Source: Gammaproteobacteria bacterium (GTDB lineage Bacteria; Pseudomonadota; Gammaproteobacteria; Enterobacterales; Kangiellaceae). From it: a DNA stretch of 64,000 bases. Below, in pieces: positions 56,537 to 64,000 of this stretch; the stretch's first letter is position 1; every line of letters begins with the position of its first letter. The notes under the pieces are model-generated. The model saw only the letters and a program-made list of their open reading frames with translations. It searched no databases and was not told the DNA's origin. The translations under genes were made by a program, and so were the position numbers. The stretch covers positions 20,232-84,231 of the forward strand of contig JABXHQ010000025.1 in NCBI GenBank assembly GCA_013373545.1. Direction: 5' to 3'.

Positions 56537-58531
56537 ATGGCCTTTAATTGGACAATAAAAACTAAATTCTTATTGCTGATCGTCGGCCTCGTAGTGTTTA
56601 CCTCATTAACCATTGTTGCGGTGGTGTCCTACCACCTTAACAGTGTATTACGCACCGAAAAATATGAACAACTGCAACAAAACCTCTCGTTTATTCGCCT
56701 CAGTGTGCAAAGTGATATCAAGCAACTCAGTAATGACGCCAAAATCCTGGCTTCCTCACGCTTAGTTAAAGGTTTAATTAAAAGCCAAGAAGGCAGCAGT
56801 ACCGACCTGTTATTTTTGATCCAACAGGAAGAATGGCTCGAAAGTCTACGCGTTTTGTTCAATCAAGTTCTGCAAGCTAACCGCCAGTACTTTAAAGTAC
56901 GTTACATTCGGCTAAGCACCGATGAAGAAGGTCTTGCTGCGCATGAGGTTATTGTCACTTGGCGGAAGAATAACAGTATTCAAGTATTGCCAAACAGCGA
57001 ACTACAAAACAAAATTCATCGCGATTATATTCAACAGGCCTTAACCTTAAAGCCCGACCAAATCTTACTGTCGCAACTTAGTCTTAATCGCGAATTTGGC
57101 AAGATCAGTCAACCTCATATCGCGACGTTACGAGCAGTAGCGCCGGTATTTGACGGTAACGAGCTGAACGGATTTATCGTTATTAGTATGAATCTGACCC
57201 AGTTGTTCTACCAAGCCAGTGAAGTCATCGATAATCAGCATAAACTGTACGCATTACGGGAGGATGGCCAATACTATTTTCACGGGGATCCAAGCCGTTC
57301 ATTCTCTTTTGAAAACCCAGAGTCATTCCAATACACCATACAAACCGACTATTTATACAGTCAGGCCATTCTCGACGGCTCAGAGCACAGTAGTGGTTTA
57401 GTGTACCAATCGAATACCGATACCGAATTCGCCATGGCTAAACAGCATCTACACTTCGATACCCTCAATCCCGAGCGGCAGCTAATTCTGGCATTGGTGC
57501 AGCCCTACGAAAAAATCACCGCCATTACCAGTGACATTAATCAGCAACTGATCTATACCGCCATGGTCATTGCCTTAGTTACCATCTTTCTCGGTTTAGC
57601 CACCATGCGCACGCTTAACCGCCCAGTTAAAGAGTTACTGCGTAGCATAAAAAGTTTTGGGTTTTCCCAAGAAATTATTAGCTTGCCGGTAGAGCGGCGA
57701 GATGAAATTGGCGCCCTTGCACGACAATTCCAAGAAATGTCGCGCCGAATTAAAGAACAAACAGAACTGCTCAACCAAGAAATTCTAGTGCGCCGATTTA
57801 CCGAGAAACAGCTTAAACAACAAGAAGTCGAGCTCAAGCGCTCAAACGGTGAGCTTGAGAAGTTCGCCTATGTTGCATCCCATGACCTACAAGAGCCGCT
57901 ACGAAAAGTGCAGGCCTTCGGCGATCGGCTTGTTGAGCGCTCAGCTGAGCAGCTGGATGAACGTTCACAAGACTATCTCAAGCGTATGCAACAAGCGGCT
58001 TCGAGAATGAGCCAACTGATCAACGACTTATTATCCTTTTCGCGTATCGCTACCCGTGGGCGGCCTTTTAAACCCTGCCAGCTCGATGACGTGGTCAGCG
58101 GCGTCTTGTCTGATTTAGAAGTCGCCATTAGTGAGTCGGGTACAGAAGTTTCAGTACAACCACTTGGTATTATTAACGGCGATGAAATGCAGCTCAGACA
58201 ATTGCTGCAAAACCTCATTGGCAATGCACTGAAGTTCCGCAAACCGGAGGGTCAGCATAAGGTCTCAATCTGGTCTAAACTGAGTCAAGACGCTGCGTTT
58301 CTTGAGCTACACATTCGCGACAATGGGATAGGACTGGATGAGCAATACGCCGACCGAATATTTGAAGTGTTTCAACGCCTGCATGCCCGCAACGAATATG
58401 AAGGTACTGGAATTGGCTTGGCAATATGTCGAAAAATTGTCGAGCGCCATGGTGGCTCGATAATGGTTTCCAGTGCACTGGGAGAGGGTGCTGAGTTTAT
58501 TATCAAACTACCTAACCAACCACATAAATAA
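56537..58531 (+). CDS. Membrane sensor histidine kinase
   Basis: A 664-residue hybrid-free kinase. Residues 1-350 hold two membrane segments (about 10-30 and 340-360) flanking a periplasmic sensor domain of about 300 residues resembling double-Cache folds. Then come HAMP (about 355-410), a coiled coil and the HisKA domain with the phospho-acceptor His in VASHDLQEPLRKVQAF, and the ATPase domain with N box NLIGNALKF and G1/G2 DNGIGLDE and GTGIGLAICRKIVERHGG. The ligand is unknown. A receiver gene follows after 9 bases. Confidence 0.93.
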   Translation: MAFNWTIKTKFLLLIVGLVVFTSLTIVAVVSYHLNSVLRTEKYEQLQQNLSFIRLSVQSDIKQLSNDAKILASSRLVKGLIKSQEGSSTDLLFLIQQEEWLESLRVLFNQVLQANRQYFKVRYIRLSTDEEGLAAHEVIVTWRKNNSIQVLPNSELQNKIHRDYIQQALTLKPDQILLSQLSLNREFGKISQPHIATLRAVAPVFDGNELNGFIVISMNLTQLFYQASEVIDNQHKLYALREDGQYYFHGDPSRSFSFENPESFQYTIQTDYLYSQAILDGSEHSSGLVYQSNTDTEFAMAKQHLHFDTLNPERQLILALVQPYEKITAITSDINQQLIYTAMVIALVTIFLGLATMRTLNRPVKELLRSIKSFGFSQEIISLPVERRDEIGALARQFQEMSRRIKEQTELLNQEILVRRFTEKQLKQQEVELKRSNGELEKFAYVASHDLQEPLRKVQAFGDRLVERSAEQLDERSQDYLKRMQQAASRMSQLINDLLSFSRIATRGRPFKPCQLDDVVSGVLSDLEVAISESGTEVSVQPLGIINGDEMQLRQLLQNLIGNALKFRKPEGQHKVSIWSKLSQDAAFLELHIRDNGIGLDEQYADRIFEVFQRLHARNEYEGTGIGLAICRKIVERHGGSIMVSSALGEGAEFIIKLPNQPHK

Positions 58532-58540
58532 GGATTTTAC

Positions 58541-58993
58541 ATGCATAAAAATGATAATCTGATTCAAATCCATATGTGTGATGATGATCCCGACGACCGC
58601 CTGCTGTTTAAAGACGCTATTAGCGAAGCTAACATGCTCAACAAGATAAGCTTTACGCGCGATGGACAAGACTTACTCGACTATCTTAACCGACAAGGTG
58701 AATACAGCGCACTGGCTAATGAGCCGCTACCGGATATCATTTTGCTCGACTTAAACATGCCACGTAAAGACGGCCGCGAAGCGTTAAAAGAAATTAAAGA
58801 CGATGCGCGCCTAAAGCATATCCCCATAGTCATTCTAACCACCTCAAAGCAAGAAGAAGATGTTATAAAAAGCTACAATTTAGGAGCAAATTCATATATC
58901 AGTAAGCCGGTAACGTTTGAGAAACTAGTAGAATTAGTGCGAAAATTATCCGATTATTGGTTTAAGATAGTGAAGTTACCCGAGCATCTATGA
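58541..58993 (+). CDS. Single-domain response regulator (Rcp1 type)
   Basis: A 150-residue receiver domain without an output domain. The acidic cluster is MCDDDPDD near the N-terminus, the phospho-acceptor is the Asp in IILLDLNMPRKDG, and the Thr-Lys switch is TTSKQEED. The extended insert after the acceptor is as in Rcp1-like regulators of phytochrome-type kinases. It probably relays phosphate from the upstream kinase, perhaps to or alongside the c-di-GMP protein, whose start overlaps its stop by 4 bases. Confidence 0.93.
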   Translation: MHKNDNLIQIHMCDDDPDDRLLFKDAISEANMLNKISFTRDGQDLLDYLNRQGEYSALANEPLPDIILLDLNMPRKDGREALKEIKDDARLKHIPIVILTTSKQEEDVIKSYNLGANSYISKPVTFEKLVELVRKLSDYWFKIVKLPEHL

Positions 58994-60726
58994 ACGTTAA
59001 AAATAATGCCTTAAAGGAAGAAGGCTCTGAGCTGCCCAGCATTCGCTTGTTATTAGTCGAGGACGACGAAGATGATTACATCCTCGCCGAAGACTATTTG
59101 AAAGAAGCCTATGGCAGCAACGTTGATATTTTCTGGGCCAGCAATTTTGATAAAGCACTAGAATTAATCGCCCAACATTCATTCGACATATTTCTTATCG
59201 ATTACATGCTTGGTGAAAAAACCGGTATCGAACTCACTCGGACAATCACATCGAACACTTTTGTTGTGAATGCAGTAATCCTGTTAACCGGACTCGACAA
59301 CCGGGAAGTCGATATCGAAGCCACCCAATCCGGCGCCATGGACTATCTCGTTAAACAAGAGTTAAATGCCTCATTACTCGAGCGCTCGATTCGCTACGCC
59401 CTTAAACGCAAACGTATCGAAGAAAAGCTCATTGCCCTTGCCCAGCACGATCCGTTAACCGGGCTTGCTAATCGCACCAAGTTCAATTTGGCACTTTCAG
59501 AGAAAATTCAGCAGGCAAGGCGCGATAACCATCAGTTTGCCGTTCTGCTATTAGACTTAGATAACTTTAAAGATGTTAATGACACGCTCGGCCATTCAAC
59601 CGGCGACGCTTTATTAAAGATTACAGCCAAACGTTTGAACGAGACGTTGCGCGGGATTGATATGATTGCTCGTTTAGGCGGCGATGAATTCTCAATTATT
59701 GCTCAATTTAACCATGTGGGTCAGGGTTCCGCGCAAATTGCCGAGCGATTAATACGTGAGCTATCGATTGCAGTTGAGCTTGATTATCATCAAATTAAAA
59801 CCGGTGTTTCGATCGGCATTGCCATTTACCCACATGATGGTGTCACTCCTGAAGCGTTGCTTAAAAGCGCCGATCTTGCCATGTACAAATCTAAACGTGG
59901 CGGACGCGGAACTTATCGATACTATGATCCCGAATTCGAGTTGGAGTTAACCCAAACTAAAAAGCTACAAGATGAACTGCAACTTGCGGTGGAGTCGAAT
60001 CAATTTGAACTCTACTTTCAACCAATAATCGATACTGAGCATAAGAAGGTTATCAAAGCAGAAGCATTAATTCGCTGGAATCATCCACAAAGAGGTCTGG
60101 TTGGCCCCGCTGAGTTTATTGAAACAGCCGAAAAGAACAGTATGATTTTGGCCATTGGTAAATGGGTTTTACATAATGCCTTTGGTCACTGCGTCGAGTG
60201 GCAAAAACAGCCGCAGTTAACTGACGTTGGCGTAACAGTTAACCTCTCGGCGCATCAATTTTATGATGAAGATTTAATCGCAAAGATCACCAAAGCCATT
60301 GCAAAAACCGGTTTAGATGAACGTCACATCACTCTTGAAATTACCGAAACAACTTTAATGGAAAACGCCGATGACATTATCGAGCGCCTAAATACGCTAC
60401 ATTCTCTTGGCCTTGATCTGGCTATTGATGATTTTGGTACTGGTTATTCTTCGTTGGCTTATTTAAAACGTTTTCCCGTTTCCACTTTAAAAGTGGATCG
60501 CAGTTTTGTTTCTGATATTGAAGTCGATGATGATGACAAGGTGATTACTCAGGCCATTATTAATTTAGGTCAATCACTCAACAAAAAAGTGATTGCTGAA
60601 GGCATTGAAAGTCAACAGCAATTAAGCACCATCAATGAGTTTGGCTGTACCCATATTCAAGGTTACTACTATGCTAAGCCTATGCCACTCAACACATTCA
60701 TTGCGTGGGTCAAAGACTTTAATTAA
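58990..60726 (+). CDS. REC-GGDEF-EAL cyclic di-GMP protein
   Basis: A 578-residue protein with a receiver domain (about residues 14-135; Asp in FLIDYMLG), a GGDEF domain (about 150-315; intact LGGDEFS and an I-site RGID five residues before it) and an EAL domain (about 325-570; KAEALIRW, LEITETTLM, DDFGTGYSS and AEGIES). Both synthase and phosphodiesterase motifs look intact, so it could have either activity or switch between them. Overlap with the upstream receiver gene suggests control by the preceding kinase. Confidence 0.95.
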   Translation: MNVKNNALKEEGSELPSIRLLLVEDDEDDYILAEDYLKEAYGSNVDIFWASNFDKALELIAQHSFDIFLIDYMLGEKTGIELTRTITSNTFVVNAVILLTGLDNREVDIEATQSGAMDYLVKQELNASLLERSIRYALKRKRIEEKLIALAQHDPLTGLANRTKFNLALSEKIQQARRDNHQFAVLLLDLDNFKDVNDTLGHSTGDALLKITAKRLNETLRGIDMIARLGGDEFSIIAQFNHVGQGSAQIAERLIRELSIAVELDYHQIKTGVSIGIAIYPHDGVTPEALLKSADLAMYKSKRGGRGTYRYYDPEFELELTQTKKLQDELQLAVESNQFELYFQPIIDTEHKKVIKAEALIRWNHPQRGLVGPAEFIETAEKNSMILAIGKWVLHNAFGHCVEWQKQPQLTDVGVTVNLSAHQFYDEDLIAKITKAIAKTGLDERHITLEITETTLMENADDIIERLNTLHSLGLDLAIDDFGTGYSSLAYLKRFPVSTLKVDRSFVSDIEVDDDDKVITQAIINLGQSLNKKVIAEGIESQQQLSTINEFGCTHIQGYYYAKPMPLNTFIAWVKDFN

Positions 60727-60754
60727 AGCCTGCCTTCAGTATAACCAGTAAATT

Positions 60755-62197
60755 TTAAGTGTACTGTTGTTGCGCTAATTCCCCTAACTTCTTGATTGAC
60801 TGCTCTACCTGTTCACTCCATGCTAAGCCGTAGCTAATTCGAAAACATCGCGCATATTTGTTCGATGGTGAAAAAATCGCGCCCGGAGCAATGCTTATCT
60901 TATGAGTTAAAGCTTGATGAAATAACAAAGTCGCATCACCATCAGGCGGTAATTCAATCCATAAAACCCCACCACCTTGTGGACAAGAAATTCGAGTGTT
61001 TTGTGGAAATGATTGTTTCACGATTGCCATCATCCGATCCCGATGCAGTAACAACGTTCGACGCAATTGTTTCATATTACGGTCATAGTCTCCGGAAGCG
61101 ATGAACTCCGATAACGTCCATTGATTAATTAACGACGATGAGCAACTCAAGGCTCGTTTAATGCGCTTAGCTTGCTCAATATATCTCGGTGCAATCATCC
61201 AACCCACTCGGTAGCCGGGTGCACATGTTTTGGAAAATGAGGAGCAAGTAATCACCGTGCGCTTACGACTATAAGCCTGTGCCGGTATTGCTCGGTGTTC
61301 AGAAAAATACAAATCGCTGTACACGTCGTCTTCAATCAAAGGCACCTGATAATGCTCCATCAGCTCCACCAACGCACGGCGATTTTGCTCTGGCATATTG
61401 CAACCTAAAGGATTACTGATCGCGGTGGAAAAAATACCCGCCGCAATCTTTTGAGTTTTGAATACTTGCTCTAGATCATCGAGCCAAACACCGTCATCGG
61501 GACATAGCGGAATTTCAAACGCCATCATACCCAGGCTTTCAATCAGCTCTAAGATCCCAAAATAGCATGGTGACTCCACCGCAATAATATCACCCGGCCC
61601 CGCAACACATTGTAAAGCGATCGCCAAAGCCTCCTGCGCACCATTGGTAATGACTAAGTCCGCTGGATCAATGGTTAAGCCCATATCAAGATAGCGTAAA
61701 GCCAATTGACGTTTAAGCGGTGCGAAGCCATCCATCGGACCGTAATTAATTGCCGATTGACCGGCCTGGCTCATTACCCGACGCATGGTTCGAGCAAGCA
61801 TCTTCTCTGAAGAATACGCAGCCACCGGATTAGCAATACCAAGCGGGACAACTCCAGGGGTGTGGATCGCATCGTATACCTGCTCAATCAAAGATTGCTT
61901 CTTTACGGCAATGGCTTTACTTGCCAACTTAGCGCGACGTGGCGCCGCAGCAGGCTTTAACTGCAAAGCCAGATAGTACCCCGATTTCGGACGTGCTTCG
62001 ATCTCGCCCAGTCGCTCAAGTTCTTCGTACCCTTGTTTTACGGTAGGTACGCTAACCGACAGTTTTGCGGCTAAACTACGCAATGAGGGAAGTTTTTCTC
62101 CGGGCTGCAGGGTGCCTTGTTCACGCATCTGTCGAACTAAGTTGATCACTTGCTGGTAGAGAAATTCATTGTGTTCACGGGTAACGGCAAATGCCAT
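60755..62197 (-). CDS. MocR-type transcription regulator (GntR plus aminotransferase domains)
   Basis: A 480-residue regulator with a GntR winged helix (about residues 10-75: LPSLRSLAAKLSVSVPTVKQGYEEL) fused to a type I aminotransferase-like domain (about 115-475). The PLP Lys is in SSFSKTCAPGYRVGW, and the ITNGAQEALAIAL and NPLGCNMP motifs are present. MocR regulators respond to PLP or amino compounds and often control a neighbouring gene. The EamA gene is divergent with direct repeats between, making it the likely target. PdxR, GabR and TauR are relatives; the effector is unknown. Confidence 0.9.
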   Translation of the reverse strand: MAFAVTREHNEFLYQQVINLVRQMREQGTLQPGEKLPSLRSLAAKLSVSVPTVKQGYEELERLGEIEARPKSGYYLALQLKPAAAPRRAKLASKAIAVKKQSLIEQVYDAIHTPGVVPLGIANPVAAYSSEKMLARTMRRVMSQAGQSAINYGPMDGFAPLKRQLALRYLDMGLTIDPADLVITNGAQEALAIALQCVAGPGDIIAVESPCYFGILELIESLGMMAFEIPLCPDDGVWLDDLEQVFKTQKIAAGIFSTAISNPLGCNMPEQNRRALVELMEHYQVPLIEDDVYSDLYFSEHRAIPAQAYSRKRTVITCSSFSKTCAPGYRVGWMIAPRYIEQAKRIKRALSCSSSLINQWTLSEFIASGDYDRNMKQLRRTLLLHRDRMMAIVKQSFPQNTRISCPQGGGVLWIELPPDGDATLLFHQALTHKISIAPGAIFSPSNKYARCFRISYGLAWSEQVEQSIKKLGELAQQQYT

Positions 62198-62242
62198 GAT
62201 AAATCCTCAATACGCGCTTAATAACGCAATAGTATATCGCCA

Positions 62243-62290
62243 TTCTGTATAGGTTGCATTTTTATTTTTCTGTATATGTTATATATACAG
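62243..62290 (+). promoter_or_regulatory. Repeat operator and promoter between mocR-type and eamA genes
   Basis: TTCTGTATAGGTT (62243-62255) and TTCTGTATATGTT (62268-62280) are direct repeats spaced 25 bases start to start. The second is also half of a perfect inverted repeat CTGTATAT/ATATACAG (62270-62277 and 62283-62290). TTGCAT (62254-62259) with TGTTAT (62277-62282) gives a 17-base spaced promoter toward eamA. MocR proteins commonly bind direct repeats, so this is a likely operator. Confidence 0.6.
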
Positions 62291-62339
62291 ATTATCGCGT
62301 AAAGTTCGCTCTTAAGATAATTCGTTGAGTAGTTTTATT

Positions 62340-63287
62340 ATGAAAACAGCATTGTTATACCTCGCTACTGTTTTGATATGGGGCACCACTTGGTTTGCCA
62401 TCGAGTTTCAAATCGGTGAAGTGCCGGCACTCGTGTCATTATTTTTTCGCTTCGCACTTGCCGCATTATTAATGTGGGGTTTTTGTTGGGTACGCGGCAT
62501 TAACTTACGACTATCGCGCATTAATCACTGCTTTGTATTTTTGCTCGCGCTGTTCAATTTTAGTTTCAATTATTTAGTGTTGTATTGGGCGCAGCTTTAT
62601 TTAACCTCAGCAATGGCGTCAATTGCATTTTCCACTTTGCTCCTCATGAATATCATCAACACACGGTTATTCTTTGGCAAGCCCATTGCGCTTCGTGTCA
62701 TTGTCGGTTCGATCGCCGGAGTCGGTGGAATCATCGCTTTATTTTGGCACGATATCCGTTCCCTCGACTTTTCTAGCGAAGCCATTATTGGATTGTCCCT
62801 CGCACTCGGAGGAACGTTACTCGCTTCGCTCGGCAACATGATTAGTGTGCGCAATTCGGCGAATCAAGTTACTGTTATCCAAGGCAACGCTTGGGGTATG
62901 TTATACGGTACAATCGTTTTATTATTAGCGGCCGTTGTGACCGACACCCCATGGGTAATCTCTACTCAATTCAGCTATTGGGGCTCTCTGGTTTATTTAA
63001 GCTTATTTGGTACCGTTATCGCCTTTGCCTGTTATTTTCTTTTGTTTAATGAAATCGGAAGCGAGAAAGCCAGTTACGTTATTGTCCTATTTCCATTTGT
63101 CGCCGTTATTTTCAGCACACTGTATGAAAACTTCCAATGGTACACATCGACTCTCATAGGATTTTCTTTGGTGATCCTCGGCAATTTTATTGTTCTCACC
63201 CCGTTTGAGCGGCTAATAAAATGGCGTCAGTCAATGCTGGATAAGCTAGAGCAAAGCAACGATGGGCTGGATAAGTCTACCCGTTAG
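62340..63287 (+). CDS. EamA/DMT-family membrane transporter
   Basis: A 315-residue drug/metabolite transporter with ten predicted membrane segments in two EamA repeats; the first starts with MKTALLYLATVLIWGTTWF and the second ends with SLVILGNFIVL before a charged tail. Family members export amino acids or related metabolites. Divergent from the MocR-type regulator and probably under its control. ATG at 62340; a TTG at 62325 would add 5 residues. Confidence 0.88.
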   Translation: MKTALLYLATVLIWGTTWFAIEFQIGEVPALVSLFFRFALAALLMWGFCWVRGINLRLSRINHCFVFLLALFNFSFNYLVLYWAQLYLTSAMASIAFSTLLLMNIINTRLFFGKPIALRVIVGSIAGVGGIIALFWHDIRSLDFSSEAIIGLSLALGGTLLASLGNMISVRNSANQVTVIQGNAWGMLYGTIVLLLAAVVTDTPWVISTQFSYWGSLVYLSLFGTVIAFACYFLLFNEIGSEKASYVIVLFPFVAVIFSTLYENFQWYTSTLIGFSLVILGNFIVLTPFERLIKWRQSMLDKLEQSNDGLDKSTR

Positions 63288-63432
63288 TTAGTGAAACTAA
63301 CAAATTATTGCGCAATACGACCAGTCGCTAGGCTGGATAATAGCGAAATCCTTGCTCTAAGCACGCCTTAGAATTTGGTACACTAGTTGCTACTGTCAAT
63401 TCAATTTGATCTAGGTGTATGCGGAGCAAGAT

Positions 63433-64000
63433 TTGAACGATATCTTAACAGGACCATTTACGACCGATCGTTGTATTGCCATCGATTTGCCCTCCGCGCT
63501 GAAAGGAGCGCGAATAACTGAACGACAGCGACAGCTTAAACAGCATTATCAATCAGCAGAAAGCTCTGCCACTAACTATGTAAACCAGTTACTCAAACAA
63601 TCCGCACAGGATACTTTTCTTGATGAGTTGCTGTCGCGCTTTGAGCCTTGTGCCCAAATATTTGGAACCACGGCCAATGCTTTTATAGCAGATGTTAACA
63701 GTTGTACCGACGATTGGTCCTTTCTGACCAAGCTTTACGTAGATAAACAGTTAAAAGACTATTTGCAAAAGTCACTTGATTATTTAGCACTGCGCGATCT
63801 TGGTCTTGATCCATCACATAAAGAAACGCGCGTCTTTACCCGTCGCTATCGGCAAAAGTTCCAGCAGATAGTGCGTCGAAAAAGTCAGCAAGATAGCCGC
63901 CAAGAAAACATTCTTAATGAATTTTTTTCGCAGCAAACATCTTCCGATTTACTTAATTTTCGATTATTTTGGTTGCAGCGCAAGCTCAATAAAATACAGC
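63433..64000 (+). CDS. Unidentified protein, N-terminal part, cut by the window
   Basis: An open frame of 189 codons runs off the right edge. The TTG at 63433 is preferred because GGAG lies 6 bases upstream (MNDILTGPFTT); a GTG at 63415 is also in frame. The visible part is soluble, helical and charged, with Cys at several points (FEPCAQIFG, VNSCTDDW) and a basic segment RVFTRRYRQKFQQIVRRK. No signal peptide or membrane segment. I do not recognise a family. Confidence 0.65.
   Translation, partial: MNDILTGPFTTDRCIAIDLPSALKGARITERQRQLKQHYQSAESSATNYVNQLLKQSAQDTFLDELLSRFEPCAQIFGTTANAFIADVNSCTDDWSFLTKLYVDKQLKDYLQKSLDYLALRDLGLDPSHKETRVFTRRYRQKFQQIVRRKSQQDSRQENILNEFFSQQTSSDLLNFRLFWLQRKLNKIQ

Noticed and set aside
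1..64000. Prophage, insertion sequence, CRISPR, tRNA or rRNA
   Set aside because: No transposase, integrase, phage structural gene, regularly spaced repeat, cloverleaf or rRNA-like sequence was seen in a read-through of both strands.

Overview
The window is chromosomal DNA of a Gram-negative gammaproteobacterium of moderate G+C. Evidence for this is a type II secretion inner-membrane protein, two RND efflux systems, Crp, Fis, Coq7, a YdbH-YnbE-YdbL envelope lipid bridge, a patatin-barrel outer-membrane protein and porin-like barrels. The gene orders prmA-zinc ribbon-dusB-fis-purH-purD and osmC-like/crp near coq7 are typical of this class. A marine member related to Kangiellaceae or Oceanospirillales is my guess from general resemblance, not a demonstrated placement. 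I see no prophage, insertion sequence, CRISPR array, rRNA or tRNA, so this looks like core and near-core genome.

Layout. 1-4.5 kb: gspC (minus), heat-shock genes hslR-hslO, then the glycine cleavage genes gcvT-gcvH and, behind an intrinsic terminator, gcvP (to 7.6 kb). 7.8-18.9 kb: two RND permease/adaptor pairs flanking an MgtC-like protein and a secreted patatin with an outer-membrane barrel. 19-21.2 kb: a DUF885 peptidase and a gap with an orphan minus-strand terminator. 21.4-28.2 kb: a tightly overlapping six-gene membrane/MoxR operon (RDD, SpoIIM-like, DUF4129, DUF4350, MoxR, DUF58). 28.2-35.8 kb: prmA, a zinc-ribbon DUF3426 protein, dusB-fis, purH, a small barrel protein and purD. 35.8-38.8 kb: ydbH-ynbE-ydbL, with a 56-residue lipoprotein in the middle. 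38.8-43.6 kb: a GST, a Ycf46-like AAA ATPase, coq7, a small membrane protein, a possible ribbon-helix-helix protein, an OsmC-like protein and crp. 43.7-46.3 kb: a putatively Fur-controlled porin, periplasmic flavoprotein and PepSY membrane protein. 46.3-53.3 kb: trpG/pabA, rpe, an astacin-like protease, tatD, an MFS-acyltransferase fusion, dtd and pip. 53.4-56.4 kb: a candidate small RNA, a lipoprotein, typA and an exported protein of unknown role. 56.5-60.7 kb: a histidine kinase, response regulator and REC-GGDEF-EAL protein. 60.8-63.3 kb: a MocR-type regulator divergent from an EamA transporter. The right edge cuts an unrecognised gene.

The best candidates for undescribed biology are: the porin/flavinylated-protein/PepSY operon behind a Fur-like box (43.7-46.3 kb); the RDD-to-DUF58 operon, recurrent in bacteria but functionally obscure; the structured RNA candidate with its own terminator at 53.44-53.55 kb; the palindrome-overlapped promoter of a possible RHH-protein/small-membrane-protein operon (41.66-42.47 kb); and a perfect 17-bp palindrome in the typA promoter. 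All functional claims are from reading sequence motifs by eye; no database search was run.
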